A stretch of 64,000 nt of DNA from Myxococcales bacterium (GTDB taxonomy: Bacteria > Myxococcota > B64-G9): positions 1 to 64,000 of the forward strand of contig JAAZNF010000106.1 of the NCBI GenBank assembly GCA_012798435.1. Direction: 5' to 3'. The notes beneath the pieces are model-generated. The model had not been told where the DNA came from. It was given only the letters and a program-made list of their open reading frames with translations, and made no database searches. Shown here one piece after another: positions 30,943-39,597 of this stretch. The number at the start of each line of letters is the position of its first letter. Within the stretch, counting starts at the first letter, position 1. Made by a program: the position numbers and the translations under genes.

Positions 30943-30945
30943 AAT
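30940..30945 (+). promoter_or_regulatory. -10 box of the GH57 gene
   Basis: TAGAAT at 30940-30945, with only CTTTCC/TTTCCC near the -35 position. The box overlaps the stop codon region of the sorting tail. It is the same CTAGAATC core as at 28793. A GGGAGG ribosome site precedes the ATG at 30975. Confidence 0.5.
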
Positions 30946-30974
30946 CCCCCCGCCATCCCGGCGGGAGGTCTTTC

Positions 30975-33797
30975 ATGGTGCGTCTGGTTGTGTTCGTCGC
31001 GCTCGCGGCTGTGGTTTGCTCCGCGGGGTGCCGCCACCCCGATTTCGGGCCCGATGCGTGCGAGGGCGTCACTTGCTCGGGTCACGGGACCTGTGAGGTG
31101 GTCCAGGCCCAGCCGGTGTGCCGCTGCGAGAGCGGGTTTGTGGCCCAGGCGCTCGAGTGCCTGCCCGAGTCCGACCCGTGCGCTCATCTCTCCTGCGTGA
31201 GTGGCACCTGCCGGGTACAGGGGACGAGCGCCGTGTGCGAGTGCGATGTGGGGTACGCTGGCGCCGCCTGTGACGAATGTGCCCCGGGTTACCATCGGGA
31301 AGGTTCGCTGTGCGTCCCCGACGTGGCCGACCCCTGCAACCCCAACCCGTGCGATGAGCCCCACCGCACCGTGTGCCAGCCGGAGGGCGCTGCATTTTCC
31401 TGCCAGTGCGTGAGCGGCTACCACCTCGAGGGTGAACAGTGTGTCCCGGACGCGACCGGCCCCTGCACCCCAAACCCCTGCCACGAGCCTCACCGCACCG
31501 TGTGCGTTCCAGACGGGGCGACTTTTTCATGCGCCTGCGAGGGCGGCTACCAGGACAACGATGGCAACGGCACTTGCCTGGCGAACTGCTTCACGGCCGG
31601 GCTCGCCTGCCCTCCGGGACAATTGTGCGACGACTCCTCCGGCACGGCCGCCTGCGTCCCGGGAGAGAAGCCGCCCATCTACATCGCCTTCCAGTGGCAC
31701 ATGCACCAGCCCATCTACTGGCCCTACGAGAGCGTGGTGGTCACCGAGCAGAACGCGCGCATGCCGTTCTCCGTCTACCAGGTCCACCTCGATCGCAGCG
31801 GGCCCTATACCGGCTGGCCGCGCGACGCCATCGACGCCTGCCGCGGCCTGCCTTGGTGCGGAGCGCAGGTGTCGTTCTCGGGCTCGCTCATGGAGAACCT
31901 GAGCGCGCTATCCGCGGCCGGGGTGGGCTTCAGTAACTGGACCGCGCCGTGGCGCGAGGCGTCGGCCTGGACCACCGCGCGCGGCAACCCGCGGCTGGCC
32001 TTCGTGGCCTTCGGGTATCACCACCCGCTCATGGGGCTCATCGGGCCGGGCGATCTCCGGCTCCAGGTGGCGTTGCACCGCACCGCGCTCCAGCGCGCCT
32101 TCCAGACCGCGCCGGCGCGGGGGATGTTCCCGCCGGAGTGCGCCTTCTCCGAACGCATGATCCCGGCGCTGGCGGAGGAGGGCATCGAGTGGGTGATGGT
32201 GGACAACGTGCACTTCGACCGGGCGCATCGCGACTACCCCTACAGCCCCGCCTCCAACCTGCCGCCGCCGAACCGAGCCGAGCAGGTCAACCGCGCCGCC
32301 ACCGGCTGGGTGCAGCTTCGGGACCTGTGGGCCCCCTCGCCGGTCTCGGCGCCGTGGGGCTACCAGCCGCACTGGGTGGAGTGGACCGATCCCGAGAGCG
32401 GTGAGAAAACGCGCCTGGTGGCCGTGCCCGCGGCGCGCTACGAGGGCAACGAGGACGCGCGCGGCGGGTTCGGGGCCTTGCAGTACGAGAAGGTGCTCAG
32501 CCAGCTCGAGCCCTATAACCTGGATCCGGCGCACCCCATGCTGGTGCTGCTGCACCACGACGGCGACAACTACGGCGCCGGAACCGAGAGCTATTACCAC
32601 GGGAACTTCCAGGCCTTCGTGGCCTGGGCCGCGGCCAACAGCACGCGCTTCGTGCCCACCACCGTGCAGGACTACCTGGACCGCTTCCCGCCCGCGCCCG
32701 ACGACGTCATCCACGTGGAGGACGGCGCCTGGAGCGGGGCCGACAACGGCGACGCCGAGTTCTCCAAGTGGAACGGCGCGCCGGACGCCGAGGGGTACTC
32801 GCCCGACCGCAACTCGTGGGCGGTGGTGGTGGCGGCCGAGAACCGGGTACGCACCGCCGATTCTCTCGCGCTCCGCACCTCCATCGAGGACATCCTGGAC
32901 AACGCCGGCACCGACACCGACCGCGCCTGGCACTACTTCCTCAACGCCGAGACCAGCTGCTACTGGTACTGGGACAACTCGCTGGGCGGCCTGTGGGACA
33001 GCCACCCCACCCGCGCGGCCAACCTGGCGGTGGAGTACGCCGACCGGGTCATCGCCGGCGGAGACGGAACCGATGCCATCGGCCCCACCCTGTACCTGCC
33101 GCAGCGGCGGCCCTTCAACCCCGGACTCGACGGTGCGCCGGCCGACGTGGAGATCTGGACGCTGGCCTACGACGTGGCGGGCCTTGCCGAGGTGGTGCTC
33201 CTGTACCGTCGCGACGGCGACGGCGTGCGCACGAGCGAGAACGACCTCTACGCCGGCGGGAGCTGGACGGAACTGCCCATGTTGGAGGCTCCGCTGCCTC
33301 CCCCGCGCAGCGATCCTTTGCCGGCCTACCGGGCGGCGCGCTACACCGCCACCGTCACCGGCCAGCGCGAGGCCCTGCTCGACTACTACGTGCGCGCGAG
33401 CGACTCGCGCGGCAACGTCACCCGCTCGCCCATCCAGCACGTGTGGATCGGCAGCGCATCTTCCGGTGGCGGCAACTGGACGCCCGAGCGGCCAACCCGA
33501 AACGACGTGATCACTGTGTTCTGGGACCGGCCGGCGAAGCTCCACTGGGGCGTGGACGCCAGCCTGCACGGCGGCGTGTGGCAGCCGCCCCCCGCGGAGT
33601 ACTGGCCCGCGGGCTCGGTGTTGTGGAGCGACGGCAGGGCCATCGAGAGCCCGCTCGCCGGCCCCGACGGTAGCGGCCGCTACACCATCGACATCGGGCC
33701 GTTCAACCAGACGTCGGTTGCCGAGGTCGACTTCGTCTTCCACAACGACGACGGGAGCTGGTCCCGCCCGGACCAGACCATCCCCATCGCTCCGTGA
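30975..33797 (+). CDS. EGF-repeat GH57 family amylase lipoprotein
   Basis: 940-residue lipoprotein (lipobox CSAGC, Cys19). Residues about 29-230 hold four EGF-like Cys modules; two are near copies (CNPNPCDEPHRTVC and CTPNPCHEPHRTVC). From about 234 comes a GH57 catalytic domain: motif 1 FQWHMHQPIYW, the PPECAFSE segment with likely nucleophile Glu388, and LVLLHHDGDNYG as the acid/base Asp motif. GH57 enzymes act on alpha-glucans (amylase, amylopullulanase, branching enzyme, 4-alpha-glucanotransferase). The last 100 residues (VFWDRPAKLHWGVD, FVFHNDDGSWS) look like a starch-binding CBM25-type module. The ATG follows GGGAGG; the GH13-GH15 gene starts 18 nt after the stop. Confidence 0.88.
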   Translation: MVRLVVFVALAAVVCSAGCRHPDFGPDACEGVTCSGHGTCEVVQAQPVCRCESGFVAQALECLPESDPCAHLSCVSGTCRVQGTSAVCECDVGYAGAACDECAPGYHREGSLCVPDVADPCNPNPCDEPHRTVCQPEGAAFSCQCVSGYHLEGEQCVPDATGPCTPNPCHEPHRTVCVPDGATFSCACEGGYQDNDGNGTCLANCFTAGLACPPGQLCDDSSGTAACVPGEKPPIYIAFQWHMHQPIYWPYESVVVTEQNARMPFSVYQVHLDRSGPYTGWPRDAIDACRGLPWCGAQVSFSGSLMENLSALSAAGVGFSNWTAPWREASAWTTARGNPRLAFVAFGYHHPLMGLIGPGDLRLQVALHRTALQRAFQTAPARGMFPPECAFSERMIPALAEEGIEWVMVDNVHFDRAHRDYPYSPASNLPPPNRAEQVNRAATGWVQLRDLWAPSPVSAPWGYQPHWVEWTDPESGEKTRLVAVPAARYEGNEDARGGFGALQYEKVLSQLEPYNLDPAHPMLVLLHHDGDNYGAGTESYYHGNFQAFVAWAAANSTRFVPTTVQDYLDRFPPAPDDVIHVEDGAWSGADNGDAEFSKWNGAPDAEGYSPDRNSWAVVVAAENRVRTADSLALRTSIEDILDNAGTDTDRAWHYFLNAETSCYWYWDNSLGGLWDSHPTRAANLAVEYADRVIAGGDGTDAIGPTLYLPQRRPFNPGLDGAPADVEIWTLAYDVAGLAEVVLLYRRDGDGVRTSENDLYAGGSWTELPMLEAPLPPPRSDPLPAYRAARYTATVTGQREALLDYYVRASDSRGNVTRSPIQHVWIGSASSGGGNWTPERPTRNDVITVFWDRPAKLHWGVDASLHGGVWQPPPAEYWPAGSVLWSDGRAIESPLAGPDGSGRYTIDIGPFNQTSVAEVDFVFHNDDGSWSRPDQTIPIAP

Positions 33798-33815
33798 GCG
33801 AAGGTCGCGCGCGCC

Positions 33816-36800
33816 ATGCGGAAGCTCGTCCTTCTGCTCGTCGGCTGGATCGCTTCGGCGTGCCTTTCCCCCGGCGCCGAATGCCCCGACGGCCACTGTC
33901 TCCACGGGAGCTGCGTTCGCGAGGGCGGGGGATTCACCTGCCGCTGCGACAGCGGCTGGGCCGGCGAGCGCTGCGACGCGTGCGCCGATGGTTTCCACCT
34001 CGCGGGCGGCGAGTGCCTGCCCGACGACGCCTGCACCCCGAACCCTTGCCGCCACGGTGCCTGCTCGCTGGCGGGCGGCGCGGCGGTGTGCGTCTGCCAG
34101 GACGGCTGGGCGGGCGAGCGCTGTGACCGCTGCGCCGACGGCCTGCAGGACCACGACGGGGACGGTGCCTGCCGGCCGGACTGCGCCCATAGCGGGCTCT
34201 CCTGTGCGCCGCTTGTCTGCAGCGATCTGGCTGGCGAGGCGCGCTGTCAGGGGTCGCGCTCGTGCGCCGTGCGGGTGCGCTACCGCCCCGCGGGCCCGCC
34301 CCCACGGGCGATATACCTGCGCGGCGAGTGGAACGGGTGGGACCTCAGCGAGCCGCTCGCGCCGGAGCCCGACGGCAGCCTGTCGCGGGAGATCACGCTC
34401 CCCGCCGGGGACTACGGCTACAAGCTCTACGACCCGGACGCCGACCGCTGGTTCCTCGACGAGGCCAACCCCTACACCAAGTGGATCGCCGGGGTGCAGA
34501 ACTCGCGCCTGCGCGTGCCCGACTGCGAGCGGCCGTTGCTCTACCTGGTGCGCCCCGTCGAACTCGGCGCAAACGCGATCTCCTTCGCCGTGCAGGCTGC
34601 CCCCGGCCGCGCCGGGGCAGCCATCGATGCGACGAGCGCCTCCGCCAGCCGCAACCGGTTGGCTGTGCCCGGTGCCTTCGATGAGCGCACCGGCCGATTC
34701 GAGATCCGGCTGGAAAACCTCCCTGCCGGAAAGCACTCGTTCCGCTTCGAGGTCCGCGACCAGGCCGGCCGGGCGGCGGATCCCTTGTATCTGCCGCTGT
34801 GGCTCGAAGCCGAGCCCTTCGACTGGCGCGACGCGGTGCTGTACTTCCCCATGATCGACCGCTTTCGCAACGGGGACGCCTTGAACGACGGGCCGAGCGC
34901 CAACGTGGACCCCAAGGCCAACTGGCAGGGCGGCGATTTCACGGGGCTGCGCGCCGCCATCGAGGATGGTTTCTTCGACGACCTGGGGGTGAACACCCTG
35001 TGGCTCTCCTCGGTGTCGCAGAACACCGCCGGCGGCTGGCCGGGGAGCGACGGCCGCTCCTACTCCGGCTACCATTCCTACTGGCCCGTCTCCAGCGGGC
35101 ACAGCGCGGCGCGGCCGCTCGCGGGCGTGCAGCCGGTGGAGCCGCACTTCGGCTCGGCCGAGGAACTGCGGCGCCTCGTCGACGCGGCGCACGCGCGCGG
35201 CATGCGGGTGATCGCCGACCTGGTGCTCAACCACGTCCATCAGGAGAGCCCGTTGTGGGCGCTCCACAAGGACGACCAGCCGCCCTGGTTCAGCCCGCTC
35301 TACGTGTGCGGCTGGGACCGCCCCATCGAGTGCTGGTTCGCGCCGTACCTTCCGGACATCGACTACACCAACCTGGACGCGCTGGAGACGATGATCGAGC
35401 ACGCCGCCTGGCAGCTTTCCGAGTTCGATCTGGACGGCTTCCGGGTGGACGCGGTCAAGCACTTCCTCCACGACGTGGGGTGGGCGTTGCGGGCCCGGCT
35501 CGACGAGACGGTGGGTTCTGGTGCCCGGCCGTACCTCTTGGGCGAGACCTTCACCGGCGAGGACGGGGCGGGCCAGATCGCCGAGTACCTCGGGCCGCGC
35601 GAGCTCGACGGGCAGTTCGACTTCCCTCTCTACTGGCAGATCGTCAAGACCTTCCTGCGCGAGGAGCAGGGCCTGGACCGGCTGGCCGAGCGGGTGGCCG
35701 AGGTGCGTGCCGCCTACGGCACGGCGGTGATGTCGACCTTCCTCGGCAACCACGACGTGTGCCGGGCGCTCTCGCACGCCGCCGGAGACATCGCCGATCT
35801 GTGGGGCAACGGCGCGCGCGAACAAGGCTGGAGCGATCCGCCAACGCTACCAGCCGGCGAGCTTCCCTTCCAGCGGCTTCGGCTGGCCTGGACGTTTTTG
35901 TTCACCATGCCCGGGGTGCCGCTCGTGTACTACGGCGACGAATTCGGCCTGGAGGGCGCGGGCGATCCCGACAACCGCCGGAGCATGCGCTTTTCCGGGC
36001 ACACCTCGCAGCAGCTCCTCACCCAGGAGCACCTGCGGCGCCTGTCCTTCGCCCGCCAGGCCCATCCGGCCCTGCGCCGGGGCGAGCCGGTGAGTCTGCT
36101 ACTCGATCCGGACGGACTGTTCTGGGCGTACGGCTCGCAGCACGAGGGCGACCGCGCGCTGGTGGCCCTCAACCGGGACGCCCAGAGCCGCGCGCGGGAG
36201 ATCCCGGTCGGCGCGCTCGGGCTGTCCGACGGCCAGCTCCTGTACGACGCCGTCGGTGGCGAATCGCTCCGCGTGAGCGGGGGACGCGTCGCGCTTACGG
36301 TGCCGGGGCGCGGCTCGGTGGTGCTGGTGCTGCCCGATGCCTGCCACCCCAACCCGTGCCTGGAGGCCGGGCGAGGCGTGTGCGAGCCACTTTCCGCGGG
36401 CCGTCACCGCTGCCGCTGCGATGCCGGCAGCCACGAGTTCGGCGGTTCGTGCCTGCCGGTGTGCAGCGGCGGGCAGGACCTGTGCCTGGCGGCGCGGCCC
36501 AGCTTCTACAGCCTGCCCTCGGCGAACGGCCACGGGGTGGCGGTGTACGACGTGCTGCGGCGGCGGGCGGCGGACCTGTACGAGCACCCGTACCAGGCCT
36601 TCGACGAGGGCGAGACCACCCGCGACGTGCTGTGGGACAGCTACCTCGGGCTGCGCGCGCCCCAGCTCAACGCCTGGCTGAGCCAGGTCCCGCTCGCGGA
36701 GGCCGGCTACCTCCAGGAGTCGGGCATCGTGCGAACCCGCCAGGAACTCTCCGGCCTGGAGGTGGAGAGCTTCTACTACGCGCCGTTCGAACTTTCTCGG

Positions 36801-38471
36801 CCGGCGCTGGGGGTCATCGGGCGGGTGGTGAACCGCCGGGCGGAGCCGGTCGAGGTGTCGCTGTATTCGCTGCACAACTTCCACCTGGGAAACGCGCCGG
36901 CAGCGGATCCGGCCCATCCCGACGCCGCTGGCGAGCGGGTGCTATACCGCGCCGATCGGGGCGCGCTGGTGGAGAGCGGGCCCGCCGGGGTGGTGGTGCA
37001 CTGGCCGCTGTCGGCGCCGAGCCACCACGGCGCCTCGCCGGACAATCCGTACCATGCGCTCCTCGACGGGCGCGATCTTGCGGACACCCTCGATAGCGGT
37101 GTCGGCGACGACCGGGTGGCCGGGTTCCAGAAGGACTTTCATCTCGAACCGAATGGCGAAGGGTGGTTTGGGGTCGTCAGCGTGTTCTCTCCCGCGGCGG
37201 ACGAGGCGGTGTTCGCCGAGCTGGAGGCGGTCTTTGGCGCTCGGGGAGCGCGCGCCGCGCTGGAGGAGGCGCAGGCCGCCTGGGAATCCTGGCGTACGCC
37301 GCCGCCGTCGGGGCTGACGCCAGCGGAGCGGGCGGTGTATCGTCAGGCCGAGGCGCTGCTGCGACAGGGGCAGGTGCGCGAGGAGCGCGCCAAGGCCCGG
37401 GGGCAGATCCTGGCCTCGCTGCCGCCGGGGCAGTGGAACATCGCCTGGGTGCGCGACATGTGCTACGCGGTGGCGGCCCTGGTCCGGCTTCGGCACTTCC
37501 CCGAGGCCCGCGAGGCGCTGCGTTTCATGTTGGAGGCGGACGCCGGCTTCTACCAGGCCGAGGTGGGTGTGCCGTACCAGATCAGCGTGGTGCGCTACTT
37601 CGGGCGGGGACGGGAGGAGAGCGACACCAACGCCGACGGGCCCAACATCGAGTTCGACGGGTTCGGGCTTTTTTTGTGGGTCCTGGCCGAGTACGTGAAG
37701 GCCTCCGGGGACGAGGAGTTCCTGGACCTCTACTGGACCACCGTCCGCGACCGGGTGGCGAACGTGCTGGTCGGCCTGGTCGATCCCGTGAGCGGCCTCG
37801 TTCGGCCGGACTCCAGCATCTGGGAGGTGCACTGGAACGGGCGGCAGAAAAGCTTCGCATACACCAGCGCCACCGCGGCCCGGGGCCTGTGCGCTGTGGC
37901 CGGGTTGGGCGAGGCGCGCGGCGAGACGGCCCTGGCCGAGAGCTGGCGCCAGGCCGGCGCCGGGATCCGCGACGCCATGGCGCTGCGGCTGCGGGACGCC
38001 GACGGCGCGCTGGCGGGGTCGCTGGAGGAGCTGGTGGCTGGCACGGGGGCGCGGGACGTGGCGGTGGTCGAGGCGCTGAACGGGGCGCTGTTCGATCCGC
38101 AGGGCGCCACCGCGCGGGCCACCCTGGACGCCATCGAGCTCGAGCTCGGCACCCGAACCGGCCTGGGGTTCTTCCGCAACGACGACGGCGGCTGGTACGA
38201 CTCGCAGGAATGGGCGGTGGCGGGCCTGTGGGTGTCCTCCGCCGCGCGCCGGGCCGGCCGCGTGGAGCGGGCCGACCGGCTGCTGGGCTGGATCACGGTG
38301 CAGGCGCTGGCCAACTTCAACCTGGCGGCGGAGCTGCACGACCCGCTGGGAGGCGCCTACCTGGGCGCGGTGCCCATGATCGGCTACGGCGCCGGCGCCT
38401 ACGTGCTAGCGCTCATGTCCCGGCTGGATCCGGCGCCTCTGGTTCCGGCCTGCGGCTCCTACGCGCGCTGA
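33816..38471 (+). CDS. EGF-CBM48-GH13-EGF-GH15 bifunctional amylolytic lipoprotein
   Basis: 1551 residues. Lipobox ASAC (Cys16), then EGF-like modules to about 145. A CBM48-like domain (AIYLRGEWNGWD) spans about 150-235 and a linker beta domain reaches about 330. GH13 runs about 335-840: region I VIADLVLNHVH, nucleophile Asp545 in GFRVDAVKH, acid/base Glu577 in LLGETF and Asp647 in FLGNHD. A further EGF-like hinge is at 842-884. A GH15-type domain fills about 890-1551, with its alpha/alpha barrel from about 1170: WVRDMCYA at 1211 and acid Glu1337 in SSIWEVHW. GH13 endo-cleavage plus GH15 release of glucose in one chain would degrade starch or glycogen to glucose at the surface. It is the second gene of the GH57 pair. 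Confidence 0.9.
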   Translation: MRKLVLLLVGWIASACLSPGAECPDGHCLHGSCVREGGGFTCRCDSGWAGERCDACADGFHLAGGECLPDDACTPNPCRHGACSLAGGAAVCVCQDGWAGERCDRCADGLQDHDGDGACRPDCAHSGLSCAPLVCSDLAGEARCQGSRSCAVRVRYRPAGPPPRAIYLRGEWNGWDLSEPLAPEPDGSLSREITLPAGDYGYKLYDPDADRWFLDEANPYTKWIAGVQNSRLRVPDCERPLLYLVRPVELGANAISFAVQAAPGRAGAAIDATSASASRNRLAVPGAFDERTGRFEIRLENLPAGKHSFRFEVRDQAGRAADPLYLPLWLEAEPFDWRDAVLYFPMIDRFRNGDALNDGPSANVDPKANWQGGDFTGLRAAIEDGFFDDLGVNTLWLSSVSQNTAGGWPGSDGRSYSGYHSYWPVSSGHSAARPLAGVQPVEPHFGSAEELRRLVDAAHARGMRVIADLVLNHVHQESPLWALHKDDQPPWFSPLYVCGWDRPIECWFAPYLPDIDYTNLDALETMIEHAAWQLSEFDLDGFRVDAVKHFLHDVGWALRARLDETVGSGARPYLLGETFTGEDGAGQIAEYLGPRELDGQFDFPLYWQIVKTFLREEQGLDRLAERVAEVRAAYGTAVMSTFLGNHDVCRALSHAAGDIADLWGNGAREQGWSDPPTLPAGELPFQRLRLAWTFLFTMPGVPLVYYGDEFGLEGAGDPDNRRSMRFSGHTSQQLLTQEHLRRLSFARQAHPALRRGEPVSLLLDPDGLFWAYGSQHEGDRALVALNRDAQSRAREIPVGALGLSDGQLLYDAVGGESLRVSGGRVALTVPGRGSVVLVLPDACHPNPCLEAGRGVCEPLSAGRHRCRCDAGSHEFGGSCLPVCSGGQDLCLAARPSFYSLPSANGHGVAVYDVLRRRAADLYEHPYQAFDEGETTRDVLWDSYLGLRAPQLNAWLSQVPLAEAGYLQESGIVRTRQELSGLEVESFYYAPFELSRPALGVIGRVVNRRAEPVEVSLYSLHNFHLGNAPAADPAHPDAAGERVLYRADRGALVESGPAGVVVHWPLSAPSHHGASPDNPYHALLDGRDLADTLDSGVGDDRVAGFQKDFHLEPNGEGWFGVVSVFSPAADEAVFAELEAVFGARGARAALEEAQAAWESWRTPPPSGLTPAERAVYRQAEALLRQGQVREERAKARGQILASLPPGQWNIAWVRDMCYAVAALVRLRHFPEAREALRFMLEADAGFYQAEVGVPYQISVVRYFGRGREESDTNADGPNIEFDGFGLFLWVLAEYVKASGDEEFLDLYWTTVRDRVANVLVGLVDPVSGLVRPDSSIWEVHWNGRQKSFAYTSATAARGLCAVAGLGEARGETALAESWRQAGAGIRDAMALRLRDADGALAGSLEELVAGTGARDVAVVEALNGALFDPQGATARATLDAIELELGTRTGLGFFRNDDGGWYDSQEWAVAGLWVSSAARRAGRVERADRLLGWITVQALANFNLAAELHDPLGGAYLGAVPMIGYGAGAYVLALMSRLDPAPLVPACGSYAR

Positions 38472-38476
38472 GACTC

Positions 38477-39586
38477 TCACTCGATACGGTAGCGCAACAG
38501 GCGGCACTCTAGGTCGCCGTTGAACACGGTCCAATACTTCTCGGGCTTGAGGGGGATGGCGCGCTGGATGGCGCGATCGCCCGAGAGCACCCCCACGGTA
38601 TGGCCGGCGAGGCTGGCGAACACCCGCCCCATCTCGGAGAAGAAGCGCCGCTCGGCGGCGATGCGCTTCCCGTACGGTGGGTTGGTCAGGATCAGGCCCG
38701 GTGGAGAGAGCGGGGCGAGCTTGAGCACGCTGCCGCGGGAGATGACGATGTCCACACCGGCGGCGCGGGCGTTGGCCCGGGCGTTCTCGACCGCCTTGGC
38801 ATCGATGTCGGAGGCCAGAATCGGCGGCGTGTCGCGGTGCGCGGCGGCGCGAGCCTCTTCGCGCAGCTCCCGCATGCGTCGCCGCAGGCCCTCGTCGAAG
38901 AGCGGCCAGCGTTCGAAGCCGAACTGCCGGCGCGCAAGGCCCGGGGCCCGGTCCGCCGCCAGCAGTGCCGCCTCGATGGCCAGGGTGCCCGAGCCGCACA
39001 TGGGATCGCAGAAGGGGATACGACGGTTCCAGCCGATGAGGCGCAGCAAGGCCGCGGCCAGGGTCTCCTTGAGCGGGGCCTCTCCCGGCTGCGTGCGGTA
39101 GCCGCGCCGGTGCAGCGACTCGCCGGCGAGATCGAGGTACAGGGTGGCGTGGTTCTTATGCAGGTGCAGGAAGAGGTGGACATCGGGATCGTCTCGATCG
39201 ACATCGGGACGCACGCCGTGGCGCGAGCGTTGTTGATCCACGATGGCGTCCTTGACCTTCTGCGCGGTGAAGTTGGTGTGGGTGAGCTGGCTATCCTTGC
39301 AGAAGGCGGTCACCGCCAGGGTGTGCCGCGGGGTGAGGTACGGTTCCCAGTCGACGGCGTACACGCCCTGGTACAGGGCCTCCTTGTCCGGCGCCGGAAA
39401 GCGCGCCAGCGGCAGCAGCACCCGCAGCGCCACCCGCGACCACAGGCACACCCGGAAGGCTTCGGGCAGCTCCCCGTCGAAGTGCACCCCACCCCGGTCG
39501 CAGCGCACCTTGGGCACGCGCAACCAACGCAGCTCATCGCGTAGGGCGGGCTCGGTCCCCTTGGCGGCGGTGGCGAAGAACTCCAT
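38477..39586 (-). CDS. THUMP-domain rRNA/RNA methyltransferase, RlmL-like
   Basis: 369-residue protein with a THUMP RNA-binding domain (about residues 45-160) and a Rossmann methyltransferase domain with DPMCGSGTLAIEAAL (SAM motif) and LTNPPYGKR (catalytic NPPY). This is the layout of the N-terminal half of E. coli RlmKL, which makes N2-methylguanine in 23S rRNA; the RlmK half is absent. The exact base and RNA target are inferred. I chose the ATG at 39586, preceded by GAGGAGAT; a start at 39601 would add five residues. It is the last gene of a five-gene run, 11 nt after the antiporter stop. Confidence 0.87.
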   Translation of the reverse strand: MEFFATAAKGTEPALRDELRWLRVPKVRCDRGGVHFDGELPEAFRVCLWSRVALRVLLPLARFPAPDKEALYQGVYAVDWEPYLTPRHTLAVTAFCKDSQLTHTNFTAQKVKDAIVDQQRSRHGVRPDVDRDDPDVHLFLHLHKNHATLYLDLAGESLHRRGYRTQPGEAPLKETLAAALLRLIGWNRRIPFCDPMCGSGTLAIEAALLAADRAPGLARRQFGFERWPLFDEGLRRRMRELREEARAAAHRDTPPILASDIDAKAVENARANARAAGVDIVISRGSVLKLAPLSPPGLILTNPPYGKRIAAERRFFSEMGRVFASLAGHTVGVLSGDRAIQRAIPLKPEKYWTVFNGDLECRLLRYRIE

Positions 39587-39597
39587 GCCAGATCTCC

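Noticed and set aside
31908-35825. Minus-strand ORF of 1305 codons across the GH57 and GH13-GH15 genes
   Set aside because: It is antisense to two genes with clear catalytic motifs, has no start signal, and has the Arg/Val/Gly composition typical of a GC-rich shadow frame.
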